The translations under genes were made by a program, and so were the position numbers. The notes beneath the pieces are model-generated. The model did not search any database. It was given only the letters and a program-made list of their open reading frames with translations, and had not been told where the DNA came from. Below, piece after piece: positions 30,039-41,319 of a DNA stretch of 64,000 nt. Source of the stretch: Poa pratensis (Eukaryota; Streptophyta; Magnoliopsida; Poales; Poaceae); contig CAMZMU010000111.1 in the NCBI GenBank assembly GCA_947311845.1, positions 25,023,023 to 25,087,022 on the forward strand, given 5' to 3'. Every line of letters starts with the position of its first letter. The first letter of the stretch is position 1.

Positions 30039-33000
30039 ATGGCCGCGCCCTCCTCCCCCATTTTCGCAACTCCTCTGGCCTCGGCGGCGCCTGAGCCGGC
30101 CGATCCAGAGGTCGCCGTCGACGAGGACAGCGATGAAGAGGAAGAGGTCGCAGACCTAGGTTCCAGGTACTGGCTTCCGTCATGTTTGACGGAAGCCTAC
30201 ATGAAGGAGCTGGTGGAAGGCGGCTTCCTGCCGCCAAAGACAGAGTGCCAATGGCGGATACCTGGGGAAGAAGCTGTCCCCGAGCCAGTTGACGGAGAGA
30301 GGGTCGTGCTGACCTCCCATCTTCTGCGCGGTATGACGCTGCCGCCTTCCGCTTTCTTTTCCGCCATTCTTGACCATTATGGGTTGCAGCCACATAACAT
30401 CGCACCCAATAGCATCTTAGTTTTAGCCGGCTTCCAAGCCTTATTTGAAGGTTACTTAGTAATAGCTCCCACAGTAGAAGCCTTCAAATACTGCTTCATA
30501 TGCCGCCGGCAAACCATTACTGGCGGCACGATGGCAACTTGTGGCAGTGTAACTTTCAACTGCCGCCAAGGTGCCTGGTACCCAAAGATTCCCTACGTGG
30601 AGTCCGTCAAAAATTGGACCAGCACCTTCTTCTATTGTAAGGACATTCCTGCTCCCGGCAAGACGGTGGGCATTCCGCCCTTCGTCAACTCTCCTCCAGA
30701 GCATCAAGCGCACTGGACGGAGAAGCCGGCCACCAACCTCCCGGAGGAACTCCGCCTAGCTTTTAGGCGGATCGAGTTTCTCACAAAGACCATGGCGCCT
30801 CCCCGCCTTCACGGCATCGACACGGTCGTGTGCTGGCTGTCAAGGCGGATCATGCCTCTACGCCACCGCCCGCTCAAGATGTGTGAGTACAAGGCGGAGG
30901 AGTCCGACGGCGCACTTGACGAAAGTGCGCTACTTTACCGGCTGCGAGAACTCATCCAGCCGAGTTTGATTAAGGCGGCCGAGGGCGTTGCCATGTTTAC
31001 ACATGACAACCCAGGCCCAGAGGTAAGGCGGAACTTTCTTCACCTTCGATTTTCCTTTCCTTGCTGGCATTAATATTAACTTGTCTTTGACTATCCAGCT
31101 GAAGACCTTGACGGAGGAGGACTTGGCCCCCAACTACTACAACACTGGGGCCAAGACCAGGAAGCGCAAGCTTACCTCCACAAGGATTTGGAGAAGAAGA
31201 AGAAAGCAGCCGTCACCACTGAGGCGGAGGATGAGATTTTGGGGGAGAACATCCCCACCAAGCGGTAAGATATCGCCCACTTGGTTTTCTTTATTTCAGG
31301 CGACTCCTCCGCTAAGTCATCTCTCTCTTTTCAGATCCAGGCCCACTATGCCCAAGCTGCGCGCCAACTTGAAGGCGGCAGCTGGCAGAGGCAGGCCTGT
31401 GAGATTTTCTCCAGCAACTGCTCCGGCAACTCCCACCACCGCCATTCCCGCGGTTTTATGCCCGGGAACTTTTAGGGCGGACAGGGTGAGAGTAATCGGC
31501 CCTGCACAGAGTGCAGCAGAGAAAGCGGCGGGCAAAAAGGTTGCCGCCAGCACATCCCTACGAACGGCTGAAGCCACGGCTAATGATGCCGCTCGTATTA
31601 TGGAAATAAAGAAAGAGACGGCGGAAGCCGCCAAAGCAAAACTTGCCGGATCGTCTTCACACCCCAGCCCGGACCTGAACAAGGCACAGGTGTCACCAAC
31701 ATGGGCGCGCGGCAAACGCTGCAAACCATGTGGGATGGTACCAAAAGCTGCTATCGGCACATGAGGACACTCCAAGACAACCTCCACAGAGAACTCGAGG
31801 TAAAGTAGTACATAGTTGCAGCCCCCGACTACTTTGTCGGCTAAAACATTGATTTAGCCGGCGGACTGGTCCGTTTACTATGACAATAAAACTTAACCTT
31901 CATTGTCCGTGTGTTTTCAGACCACCTTGGCGTCCAACAGCGAACTTTTTGCTGCCGCGGAGGCCAAGAACAGGGAATGCCGGGAGCTCCAGCAAGAACT
32001 GGAGCTGAAGAACGGCCAGCTTGCGAGCCTCGGAGAAGCACGCAAGAAGGATGAAGGTTAGAACTTTCTTTGCCTTCTTCTCATCCGTCAAGTTTTCCAT
32101 GGCTGCTCCGACAAGTATTTTAGCCGGAGTTTTTCCTTTTGTTGTTTGTAGAACTGTTAAACACTGCGCAAGATGTTCTCAGGAACTCAGCTAACATGCA
32201 AGCTTTGATGAACGAAGCTGCAGATCTTGCCCAGGAGGTCATCAAGCTGAAGGCGGATCACGCCAAAGAATTGGAGGAGCGGGACATGAACCATGGCCTC
32301 GCTGTGAGCCAATTGACGGATCAGATTAAAAACCTGACCGACAGCTTGGCCAAGGTGACGGAAACCTCCAAGCTCCAACAAGAGAATCACTCCAAGGCTG
32401 TACGTCTTGCCGAGGAGACTCTTGCCAGCCACCTGGACGAGATCAACGCCATCCATGACCATGTACTTGGTAAGTTCCATCCTTTCCCTTCCATTCTTGT
32501 ACTCAGAGAATTCTTGCCGGCTTGTGTTTAACTTTGATTTTTTTTCTCTCCTTGTAGCCCGGCAAACTTGAGCGACATGGAGGACAACTCGCCCCGCCTT
32601 GCACGCGTACTGAAAGTTGGTGAACTGATCACCGACATCATCAGCGCAGGCCAAGCGTTCGCCGCCAAGTTCTACCCGAGTGAAGGCAGCGATCCTGTTG
32701 TCCTGGATGCGGTGCCAGAGCTGCTGAGGAAAACGGCCGACGAGCGCGAGAGCATGCTACGCTCTGCTGCTCGCGGCGCCGCCAAAGTTGCCCTCGCCCT
32801 GTGCAAGGCCTGGTACGCCGAGGCGGACATGCATCAGGTGACAGAATTCATGCCCACTGAGGATGAGAATGGCGATGCCATTAATTCCAAGGAAGTGATG
32901 GCTTCTGTCGCTGGCTACGCCACTCGAGTGGCCAACATGGTGGACCTTCGCGCCTTCTACAAGGAGTATCCAGACCCGCACCTTGCCGCAGGCGTTGACT

Positions 33001-33224
33001 CTTCAGTTGCTGGCGAGGAGGCTACAGGCGGCGAGGGGGAAGCTGAACAAGGCAGCCCCAAGGATGGCGGAACCGGCTCGCAAGATGCCGGCGTCAGCCC
33101 CCAAGCCCCCGAGACGGCACGACCAAGGCGGCAACTCCTTAGATGTACCCTGCGAACAAAGCAACAAGCGCAATGCGTTAATCTGTTGACGCATATAAAC
33201 TTGTTTTATTCAGGCGGGATGTAA
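30039..33224 (+). CDS. Antisense multi-exon gene carried by the Gypsy element (PF04195-type)
   Basis: Runs opposite to gag-pol between integrase and the 3' LTR. Exon 1 (30039-31022) encodes an acidic N-terminus followed by the domain Pfam calls putative gypsy-type transposon: YWLPSCLTEAYMKELV, GFLPPK, LHPP-like TLPPSAFFSAILDHYGLQ and NWTSTFFYCKD. Further exons follow from splice signals: about 31099-31264, 31335-31799, 31921-32055, 32151-32467 and 32559-33224. Exons 4-5 encode a long coiled coil (RELQQELELKNGQL; AQEVIKLKADHAKELEERD). The last exon ends FYSGGM. Exon 1 to 2 phase, a site near 31683 and the exon 5 to 6 junction do not keep frame, so this copy is probably damaged. Function unknown; such ORFs recur in Tat elements. 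Confidence 0.75.
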
Positions 33225-33810
33225 ATAACTTTTGTTGGGCCAACTTTTATGCTACACTTGGCGGTAGTCTTAATTTAAGTGGCTCGCCTTAAAAATGTAT
33301 CTGTGCTTGCATGCTTAACGTTTCGTATGTTGGCGGAACCTCATCTCAGTTACTTCAGCTGTGCCAACCAGGCGCAATACCAATTAGTTTAGACACAGAG
33401 ACTAAAGCCGGCATGTTGGTGCCAACGACATACTACTAGGCGACCCACACACAAGCAAACAGATAGGCATATTTAGGCGGTGCAAAGGTTGTTTGCTTAA
33501 TTTTAGCCGGCAGACGGCAAATGCCAAAAAAGTCAGGACCATTAGCACTGAGCGAAAATTTTGGTAACTTTTGACATGATTGATATATGATTGCAAGAAA
33601 AGACAAAAGATGGCATGATCTCTAGACGGACTGAGCAAACCACAAACTTTTATTTCATAATCATATAATACTTATTACAATCAGAAATTGCTAAGTGTAA
33701 AAGGGACGTAGCTGCTCAATGTTCCATGGACGCTTGGTTTCCTCATACTTGTCGTCAACTTGCGCTTTCGCTTACGTCCTCGCTTCTTCTTGTAGCCATC
33801 CGTATGTCCA
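33225..33810. other. Region between the antisense gene and integrase
   Basis: Convergent 3' ends of the antisense gene and gag-pol meet here. Contains GGCGGT/GCCGGCA-type motifs common throughout this element but no open frame I can support. Confidence 0.5.
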
Positions 33811-34802
33811 TCAAGTAATAGGAACATTGAGCAGTACTTTGCTGACCACAAAGGGCCCTTCCCATGGAGGGGATAACTTATGCAAGCCTTTCCTATCTTG
33901 GATTAGGCGGAGGACCAGGTCACCTACTCTAAAACTACGTTGTCGCACTCTTCGACTATGATACCGGCGCAAATTCTGCTGATAGATGGCGGATCGTGCA
34001 ATGGCAACGTCGCGTTCTTCGTCAAGTAGGTCAAGCCCATCCTGTCTTGCATCTTCTGCGTCTTCTTCGACGTAGGCTTGAATTCTGGGGGAGTCAAACA
34101 TCATGTCGGATGGCAGTACTGCTTCAGCGCCATAGACTAAGAAGAAAGGAGTAAACTTGGTTGATCTGTTTGGAGTTGTTCGCAAACTCCAAAGGACAGA
34201 TTGCAACTCTTCAACCCAAGCCCCAGCTGCCCTGTGCAAAGGTACTTCGAGACGAGGCTTGATTCCCTGAAGAACCAAACCATTGGTACGTTCTACTTGA
34301 CCGTTTGCCTGGGGATGTGCTACGGAAGCCAAATCCAGCCGGATACCATGTTGGTTGCAGTATTCCTCAACTTCGCCTTGCGATAAGTTCGTGCCATTGT
34401 CGGTGATGATGCTATGAGGCACCCCGAACCGAGAGATTATGCCCCACAGAAAGTTGGCGGCTGTGGCGCCGTCAGCTTTTTAATAGGCTTAGCTTCAACC
34501 CATTTGGTGAATTTGTCTACAGCAACTAACAAGTGCGTGTAGCCCCCAGGTGCCGTCTTAAACGGACCAACCATGTCCAAGCCCCAGACCGCAAAAGGCC
34601 AAGTGATGGGTATTGTTTTCAGCTCTTGAGCCGGCATGTGAGGTTGTCTGGCATATAGTTGGCAGCCCTTACAACGCTTGACGATATCTTCTGCGTCTTC
34701 CTTGGCTGTCAACCAATAAAAACCTTGTCGGAAAGCTTTTGACACAATAGAGCGGGACGAAGCATGATGTCCACAAACTCCGGCATGTATCTCATCCAGC
34801 AA
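33811..34802 (-). pseudogene. Gypsy integrase
   Basis: The upstream frame (34437-34802) holds the HHCC zinc finger (HAGVCGHHASSR ... CKGCQLYA) and the first catalytic Asp in WGLDMVGPF. The downstream frame (33811-34422) has SIITDNGTN with the second Asp, HPQANGQVERTNG with the Glu, and the C-terminal GDLVLRL segment. All catalytic residues are present, but the halves lie in different frames, with an indel near 34430. Confidence 0.9.
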
Positions 34803-35054
34803 GTTTCAGCCTTCCTCTGGTGAAATGCAACGTTGGTAGACTCCAGTAGTACTACGCTTGTACAATTCACCTTGATTATTGTGAATGCCTTGGCTCTTCT
34901 GACTATTTGCCGTCGCAACACCTCATCTTCCGGCAACTCTTGGTTGACCAGAAATTCAAGTATGGGGTTGTCCAGTCCGGCTTTACCAAGTAGACGGCAT
35001 AGCTGGCCTCTTCCACTGGTTCTGCCGCCTCTGGATCAAGAAGGTCAGCTCCTT

Positions 35055-35440
35055 TTATTGATGGCTTGTGGAGATGTTCCAGGAAAACATCCTTTGGTAC
35101 CTTTTTGCGCTCAGATCCCAACCTGGCAAGTGTATCTGCCGCCTCGTTTTCGGCCTTGGGATGTGGCGGACCTCATATCCTAGGAAGCACTTGGCAAATT
35201 CGTCAACAGCAGCGCGATATGCCGCCATTGTTGCACTTTTGGCATCCCATGTACCACGGATCTGTTGCGCAACCAGGTCTGAATCACCATAGCAGAGAAC
35301 ACGTTGGACACCAAGCTCTTTGGCGATGTGTAAACCATGTAGAAGTGCTTCATATTCGGCAACATTGTTGGTTGTTTTGAAATGAATTTGTAGCACATAG
35401 CTGAGCTTGTCCCCTTGAGGATTTCTCAACACACACCAGC
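35055..35440 (-). pseudogene. Second (archaeal-type) RNase H of the Gypsy element
   Basis: Follows the reverse transcriptase-RNase H frame: HFDGSKMLQGSGAG at the end of that frame, then TTNNVAEYEALLHGL and CYGDSDLVAQQI in the next. The D-E-D arrangement (FDGS, NVAEYEAL, GDSDLV) is that of the additional RNase H found in Tat-lineage elements. A one-base register change separates it from the preceding frame near 35430. Confidence 0.85.
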
Positions 35441-36685
35441 CCCCGAGCCCTGAAGCATCTTTGATCCGTCAAAGTGCATGATCCAGTACTCTGTTTCAGG
35501 GAGAGGTATTTCATCCATGGCTTCTGTCCAATCTGCGACAAAATCTGCTAAGGCCTGAGACTTGATAGCATTTCTGGGTTTATATGTAATGTCAAAGGCG
35601 GCAAGTTCAATGCCCCATTTGGCAACTCTGCCGGTAGCCTCTGCATTGTTTATTATATCACCCAGAGGTGCTTTGCTCACCACAGTTATTGAATGTTCCT
35701 GGAAGTAATGTCTCAACTTCCTGGCGGCGTAAAAAACACCATAAGCCAGCTTCTGGTAATGCGGATAACGCTGCTTCGAGGCGGAGAAAACTTCACTGAT
35801 GAAGTAGACAGGGCGTTGTTCACTTGCCTCAGCTTCTCCCGCCTTGCGTTCCACAACCATAACTGCGCTGATAACCAAGTTGGTTGCAGCGATATACAGC
35901 AGCATTGGTTCCTCTGGACGAGGTGCTGCAAGAATTGGGGCAGTCGTTAATGCTACCTTTAGCTGTTGCAAGGCGGCATCTGCTTCGTCTGTCCACTCAA
36001 AGTTGTCGGATTTCCTCAAAAGCCGGTAAAGAGGCATAGCCTTTTCACCAAGACGGCTAATGAAACGACTGACGGCAGCTGCGGAGCCGGCAAGGCGCTG
36101 CACGTCCTTCAGGCAAGTTGGCCTGGATATGTTGAGAATTGCCTTTATTTTCTCCGGGTTGACCTCAATCCCTCGTTCGGAAACGATAAAGCCAAGCAAC
36201 TTGCCGGCAGGGACTCCAAACACGCATTTGTTTGGATTGAGCTTCATCCTATATACCCGGAGGTTGTCAAAGGTTTCTCGAAGATCGTCAAGCAAATCCG
36301 CCTTTTTCCGAGACATGACGGCAATGTCGTCTATGTAGACGTGAACATTGCGGCCAATTTGTTCGTTAAGGCATCTTTGCATGCACCGCTGATACGTAGC
36401 GCCGGCATTTTTTAGGCCGAAGGGCATCGTAATGTAGCAGAAGGTTCCGTAGGGCGTGGTGAACGCTGTTTTTAGTTGGTCTGATTCCCGCATTTTAATT
36501 TGGTGGTACCCGGAGTACGCATCCAAAAAGCACAGCAGCTCGGAGCCGGCTGTGGAGTCTATGACCTGATCTATACGTGGTAAAGCAAAGTGGTCCTTAG
36601 GACAGCACCTGTTCAAACCGGTATAATCGATACACATCCTCAGCTCTTTATTAGGTTTGGAACAAGTACAGGATTTGCCAACCAA
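35426..36685 (-). CDS. Gypsy reverse transcriptase and RNase H, 419 aa open frame
   Basis: Longest intact pol piece. Reverse transcriptase motifs in order: CIDYTGLNRCCPKDHFALPRID, FLDAYSGYHQI, FTTPYGTFCYITMPFGLKNA and the catalytic VYIDDI (YIDD in place of the commoner YVDD). The connection and RNase H region follow: NKCVFGV, KLLGFIVSERGIEVNPEKI and PVYFISEVFSASKQRYPHYQKLAYGV. The upstream start is arbitrary because the natural polyprotein continues from protease in another frame. Copies element RNA into DNA in cytoplasmic particles. Confidence 0.9.
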   Translation of the reverse strand: MVGKSCTCSKPNKELRMCIDYTGLNRCCPKDHFALPRIDQVIDSTAGSELLCFLDAYSGYHQIKMRESDQLKTAFTTPYGTFCYITMPFGLKNAGATYQRCMQRCLNEQIGRNVHVYIDDIAVMSRKKADLLDDLRETFDNLRVYRMKLNPNKCVFGVPAGKLLGFIVSERGIEVNPEKIKAILNISRPTCLKDVQRLAGSAAAVSRFISRLGEKAMPLYRLLRKSDNFEWTDEADAALQQLKVALTTAPILAAPRPEEPMLLYIAATNLVISAVMVVERKAGEAEASEQRPVYFISEVFSASKQRYPHYQKLAYGVFYAARKLRHYFQEHSITVVSKAPLGDIINNAEATGRVAKWGIELAAFDITYKPRNAIKSQALADFVADWTEAMDEIPLPETEYWIMHFDGSKMLQGSGAGVC

Positions 36686-37283
36686 TCAGTATGCACTACT
36701 TCCCTAATAAACTTTGCCTCCTGCAACTTGATGATCTCCTTCCCAATAGCTTGCCGCTTCTTCTCCCCAAAGCATCTGATTCCTTGCTTGACAGGCTTGG
36801 CTCCTTTGTAGACATTAAGAGAGTGCTCGGCAAGTTCCCTGGGAACACCCGGCATGTCGGCAGACGACCATGCAAAGATGTCCCCGTTCTCACGGAGGAA
36901 CTCGACGAGCGCGCTTTCCTATTTGTCATCAAGGTTGGACCGATGGTGACTTGCTTGGAGCTATCACCTTTGACCAGATCCACCTTCTTTGTGTCATCAG
37001 AGGCCTTGAAGGACTGCTTTGGTTCGGCAGTTTGCACTTTTTCGGCAACTTGGACGTATCAGTTTCCTTTCTCAGCATGGCTAGCTCCTCTGCGTGGAGG
37101 ACAGCTTCGGCGAAGGCGGCATTGCCACGTTCGCACTCCTTTGCCTTTTTGAAGTTGTCATTGACGGTAATAGTACCGTTGGGTCCAGGCATCTTCAACT
37201 TGCTGTAGATGTAACATGGCCTGCCATGAACTTGGCGAAAGCAGGCCGTCCAAAGATGGCGTGGTAAGCACTCTTGAAGGGGA

Positions 37284-37559
37284 CTACTCGAACCGAATAT
37301 ACTCTGTGCGGTAATTGGCTTCGGTTCCAAAGGTAACCTCAAGTTTGATGCTTCCCTTAGACTTGGCTTGCCTTCCCGGCACAATGCCGTGAAACGTGAC
37401 CTTGCTGTAGTCAAGTTGGCTTTCCGTCAAGTTCATGCGCTTCAAGGTGTCTTCGTAAAGGATGTTGAGGCTGCTGCCTCCGTCCATCAACACCTTGGTC
37501 AGTTTGAAGTTGGCAACAATTGGGTCGACAACGAGGGCGTACTTGCCGGGATGCGGCAC
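37284..37559 (-). pseudogene. Gypsy protease region
   Basis: Contains KVLMDGGSSLNILYEDTL, the aspartic protease site of this lineage (DGGS), then FHGIVPGRQAKSKG. The frame closes at 37284; a continuation with VVPFKSAYH and a GRPAFAKF-type segment is in another frame. Confidence 0.85.
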
Positions 37560-38620
37560 AGGTCAGGGTGATCGTCCCTGTTCCATGTGATCGGAGCTTC
37601 AGACCAATTCAGATACTGGGGAACATCTGGCACCATGGCGTTAAGCTCACGTAGTTCCGCCTTCTCTTCCTTCGCAGAGGGAGTGCCTAGGAAACACACG
37701 AGTTGCTCGTGTACCTTGGGGAACTTTTTATCCTTGCGAGGTGGTTTGGGGTCCTCGTCCTCTGACATGGAAACAGCCTCCTCATCATCGTCCTTCTTTG
37801 CTTTTTCCGCCTTCTTAGCCTTTTTCGGCTTCCAGCCAACCTCGGGGTCCTTCTTGAAGTCGTCAATGAAGCGGCATTCACCCAGTGTGTGGTTAACCTT
37901 GCCAAGATGCGCGTGAATCGGACAAGGCAGCAACTTTGCTTCTTCGTAAGACATGCGGGTCTTGCTGGACCGGCATCCTTGCCCTTGTTCTTATTTTTCC
38001 ACTTGCGCTTGCCGCCACGGCCTTCAAAGGCGGTGGCGACCTCATTGGATGGTCCAGCTTTGTCTTCCTGGGCGGTCTTCCGCTTGTAATTAGCACGCTT
38101 GTTTGGTGCCAAATCAGGGGCACCCTCGCCATCACGTGCATCATCGTCCGCCTGAGCGTACATGGCGGCGACCTCAAGCATGACTCCGAGGTCCTTGACT
38201 TGCATGCGTACGAGCTTGTGTCGGAGGCTGGATCCCTTCAACAAGCATGTGGTGAAGGCATGGATCGCCTGGTTGTCGTCGACGTTTCACAGCTTGCCTT
38301 TGTCTGAATCCACCTTGCCAGAAAGGCGGACGCGGTTTCGTCTGGCCTTTGCACACAGTGCGTTAGATCTGTATATGTCTTTGGGCGCTTGTACGTGCCC
38401 TGAAGTGTTGGTAAAACCCGTTCCATATCCAACCAACTGTGTACAGATTTTTCCGGCAAGTTTTCGATCCAGCTTCTGGCTGTTCCCTCCAGCATGAGGG
38501 GCAGAAAACGTGCGGCAACCAAGCCATTGCCCCGGCAATTTCGACAGCCAAAGCATAATCCGACAACCAAGAGTTGGGTTTGTCAGCTCCGTTATACCTC
38601 TGGCAACTTTTTGACACTGA
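37499..38620 (-). pseudogene. Gypsy gag core and zinc-knuckle-like region
   Basis: Across several frames it reads LPLMLEGTARSWIENLPEKSVHSW and DLTHCVQRPDETASAFLARW, the retrotransposon gag core. A basic KRKWKNKNKGK stretch follows, then CPIHAHLGKVNHTLGEC, a variant metal-binding knuckle, and an acidic/basic tail. Multiple register changes. Confidence 0.8.
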
Positions 38621-38712
38621 TGTCATGTCACGTGGTATGCGGATGTTGCGGATGGCGTTGCCGAAGCACGCGGGGCCGAGGTACGATTCCTCCTTTCCAG
38701 CCTGGATGTCAT

Positions 38713-39819
38713 TTAGACGATGTCGTGCGTCTTCTGGAGCGAGCTGTCTGTTGGTTCTGTCACCATTAGGCTCGTCCTGCGCAGCCCGGTTATGCCGAGG
38801 CTCATTGTTGTGTCCCTGACTCCCGCCTTCGCGTCTAGGCGGCGGCGGTGGGGATCTGGTGCGGTCTCTGCTCCTCCTTGGCGGAGGGAGATCGTCACGG
38901 TTGCCGCCACTCCTTGGCGGCTGCTGTTGTCTCTGCTCCTGCCTTCTCTTCTAGGCGGCGGAGGTGGTGGGTCTTGTTGCCCTTTGCCGGTGTGGGAGGC
39001 CTCATCGCGGTGTCTCCTGGGAGGCGGCGATTTGCGGGGCTCCTTGTCTTTGTCCTTATCCTTCCCCTTGCCATGGCTACTGGAGCCGGATGGGTCGTTG
39101 GGGTTGCCGCCAGCAGCAGCTATACAAGCGTTGGACTTTGACTCCAGCCGTCCACCTCGTGCGTCCGCCTGACTGGCGCGAGAATCAGCCTGTGCCTGCT
39201 GCTCCAAAGCCTGGTAGGCTAGAGTAGAGGCATAGTAGATCTTCTCGTCCTTGTCGTAATCGTCGTTGTTGAGGATGTCCAAAGCGGCCGCAGTGTTCAA
39301 GACAGGCGTGTTTAGCACAATATCGCCGTTCTTGTTCTTTCGCTGCGGAGCCGATGCCCAGTTGAAACCAAGTCTCTGAGCAGGGGATTTGAACTCCTTG
39401 GGAGGCGGATCCCGATTCTGCAAAGTGCTTTTCTTTGGCGGCTTGACCTTGGCCACTGGAGTAGTGGTGAAGAGGTTCCTCTTGGCGGTAAGCTTGGCTT
39501 GTTCCGCCTTGGCCTCGTTCAGCAAGTTCAAGACCTCGTCGTGCTGCGCCTGGAGATTCCTGGTTTGGTTGACGAGAATCGAACGGAGTTTTTCCAGGTC
39601 CGCCAATGAAGTTTGCTCGTTGATTGGGGTGAGCAGCACCTCCGCCAAGTTTGCCTTTTCTGCATCATCAAGGGCATCTTTACTGCATCCGCCTCTCTCC
39701 AGATGTGTCTTCTTCATGGGAGCCGGCGAGGGCTCTTGGACCGGCAAGGCGGCAGTCGGAGTGCCGTCAACAGCAGGATCTGCTGCTTTTGCCGGATCCA
39801 CTTTGGTGGCACCAGCCAT
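38713..39819 (-). CDS. Gypsy gag N-terminal open frame, 368 aa
   Basis: Starts MAGATKVDPAKA. It has a predicted coiled coil at about 55-115 (ADLEKLRSILVNQTRNLQAQ) and an NWASAPQRKN segment, then a strongly charged Lys/Asp, Arg and Pro-rich region after residue 250. Precedes the gag core in the same direction; the natural protein would continue into 38620-37960. Confidence 0.75.
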   Translation of the reverse strand: MAGATKVDPAKAADPAVDGTPTAALPVQEPSPAPMKKTHLERGGCSKDALDDAEKANLAEVLLTPINEQTSLADLEKLRSILVNQTRNLQAQHDEVLNLLNEAKAEQAKLTAKRNLFTTTPVAKVKPPKKSTLQNRDPPPKEFKSPAQRLGFNWASAPQRKNKNGDIVLNTPVLNTAAALDILNNDDYDKDEKIYYASTLAYQALEQQAQADSRASQADARGGRLESKSNACIAAAGGNPNDPSGSSSHGKGKDKDKDKEPRKSPPPRRHRDEASHTGKGQQDPPPPPPRREGRSRDNSSRQGVAATVTISLRQGGAETAPDPHRRRLDAKAGVRDTTMSLGITGLRRTSLMVTEPTDSSLQKTHDIV

Positions 39820-39828
39820 GAAAGCCTG

Positions 39829-40366
39829 CTACATGGTCGAACTTGCCACCTCAGATGGCTGTGATTCTGGTGCGTGGAAGCACTTTTGAACCTTTTGCTC
39901 GAACATGCTAACAGATTCTCCATCGGAATCAGAGTCAACGTTGACTTGAACGGTGTCTCTGGATCCGGCATCTGACATCGCATCGTCCTGGAGTGCAGGA
40001 AGGATGGATTCAGGATCGTTGCTGTTCGGCTGGGAGTCGGATCCCATGCCGGCAACTCCACAGAAGTGGAGATCTGAATCCGCGGACTCTGCGGAGGAGG
40101 CAGATTCAGATCCGTCTTGCGAGTAGTCGAACTCCGGGTGGCGGGTGGGCCCGAAAACGGTGTGGTTCCTAGGGAACCCCAGCGCCTCCGGGGTGAAGCC
40201 GATGAAGATCTCGAATCCGCCAATGGGAACCAGGGTGTAGGCGATGAGGCCATCTTTTGCCGGTACCCAAGTTCCGTTGTCTTGCACGTAGCCGACAGAT
40301 CCGGCACGCGCCGCGCAGCCAGTGGCGATGGTGTCGCCGATGCCGCCAGTAGATCCCGCCCGGAAC
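39829..40366 (-). CDS. Gypsy leader ORF between primer site and gag
   Basis: An open frame runs from the right LTR through the primer site to a stop at 39829. The part downstream of the primer site encodes IGDTIATGCAARAGSVGYVQ and an acidic Ser/Asp-rich C-terminus. It may be the true N-terminus of gag, separated from the 38713-39819 frame by a single stop. No domain recognised. Confidence 0.5.
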
Positions 40367-40384
40367 GTGACGCCTGACGCCTTT

Positions 40385-40404
40385 GGCCCCACGGTGGGCG
40401 CCAA
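40385..40404 (-). promoter_or_regulatory. Gypsy primer-binding site
   Basis: Minus-strand TTGGCGCCCACCGTGGGGCC lies one base from the LTR end; TGGCGCC is complementary to a tRNA 3' end plus CCA. It fixes the element's orientation as right to left. Confidence 0.8.
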
Positions 40405-40405
40405 C

Positions 40406-40914
40406 TGTCGTCGTATCGGCATCGTTGATAGGAGACGGGGGTCCTCTAGCCGCTGGTTAACCGAGGGGGTAAAAGGGAGCGTCGTCGAGGTCGGGATTGA
40501 ACAAGGCAGTTTACCCAGCTTCGGATCTCGCAACGGTGGCGAAACCCTACGTGCTGGCATAACTCACTATAATGGCAATCGCCTTGATCAGGTTACAATG
40601 AGTACAGAATATCGTGCCCAAGGCTTCCCTGGTCCGGCTTATATAGGCGGCCAGACGCAGGGGTACAAGGTAATAACGTATCCGGCAAGTATACAGAATC
40701 CTAAACCTATCCGGCAAGTATGCCGCCTACCGCCTATGTCTTGATGGCTTCTTGGCCTTCGGTCTTGGGCCTCCGTCTTGCCGGCATCCGCCTAACTTGA
40801 GTTGCCGGCTATCTGGGCCGCCCGGCAGGCAAAGCCTTAACCACCACTGCGGGCCACCCTGGGCTAGCCGTATTTGCCATGTTGGTGATACCCCTGGTTG
40901 GTATAACCCCAACA
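40406..40914 (-). repeat. Gypsy 5' LTR
   Basis: Copy of 28809-29318 and next to the primer-binding site, hence the 5' LTR on the minus strand. Confidence 0.93.
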
Positions 40915-40978
40915 ACCCATTAAAACAAAACTAAAACCAACTATCCTCAAGGTGAATAGAATTGAAAAGTAAGGATAC

Positions 40979-41121
40979 ATAAACGGGTCCCGTTTTCGCA
41001 TCCCCGTCGAAAAGTAATGTCTCCTTCAATTCCAAAATTTTGTACTAGCTATGCACAAAATGCATATTAAGTGGGATAAACGGGTCCCGTTTTCGCATCC
41101 CCGTTGAAAAGTAATGTCCTT
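40979..41121 (+). repeat. Pair of 44-bp direct repeats
   Basis: ATAAACGGGTCCCGTTTTCG with following CATCCCCGTYGAAAAGTAATGTC occurs at 40979-41022 and 41077-41120, a 98-bp period. Origin unknown; each contains the inverted repeat ACGGGTCCCGT. Confidence 0.8.
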
Positions 41122-41319
41122 CAATTTTTCTATGACTGAATGTGAACATCAACACGGGCGAATTACACCCCGTAATAACCTTATTAATTATGCAAATTGC
41201 AAAGCCACCAGTACTAAATGGTTTAGCGTTTATCCCAAAAAGATATATTGAAGTAACTGGCTATAACCCAATGACAAGAGCCTATTAGCACCATAGCAAA
41301 TAAGCAATCTTAAGTCTTA

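Larger units (their letters stand above)
28809..40914 (-). mobile_element. Ty3/Gypsy LTR retrotransposon, Tat lineage, with antisense gene
   Basis: LTRs at 28809-29318 (510 bp) and 40406-40914 (509 bp), with target duplication ACCCA (28804-28808, 40915-40919). About eight differences between LTRs indicate a young insertion. The element reads right to left: primer site TTGGCGCCCACCGTGGGGCC next to the right LTR, then gag, protease, reverse transcriptase-RNase H, a second RNase H, and integrase. A non-coding/antisense region of about 4.5 kb follows before the left LTR. The second (archaeal-type) RNase H and an antisense ORF downstream of integrase are hallmarks of the Tat lineage (Grande, Retand and RIRE2 relatives). 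gag-pol is interrupted by several frame breaks. Confidence 0.95.
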
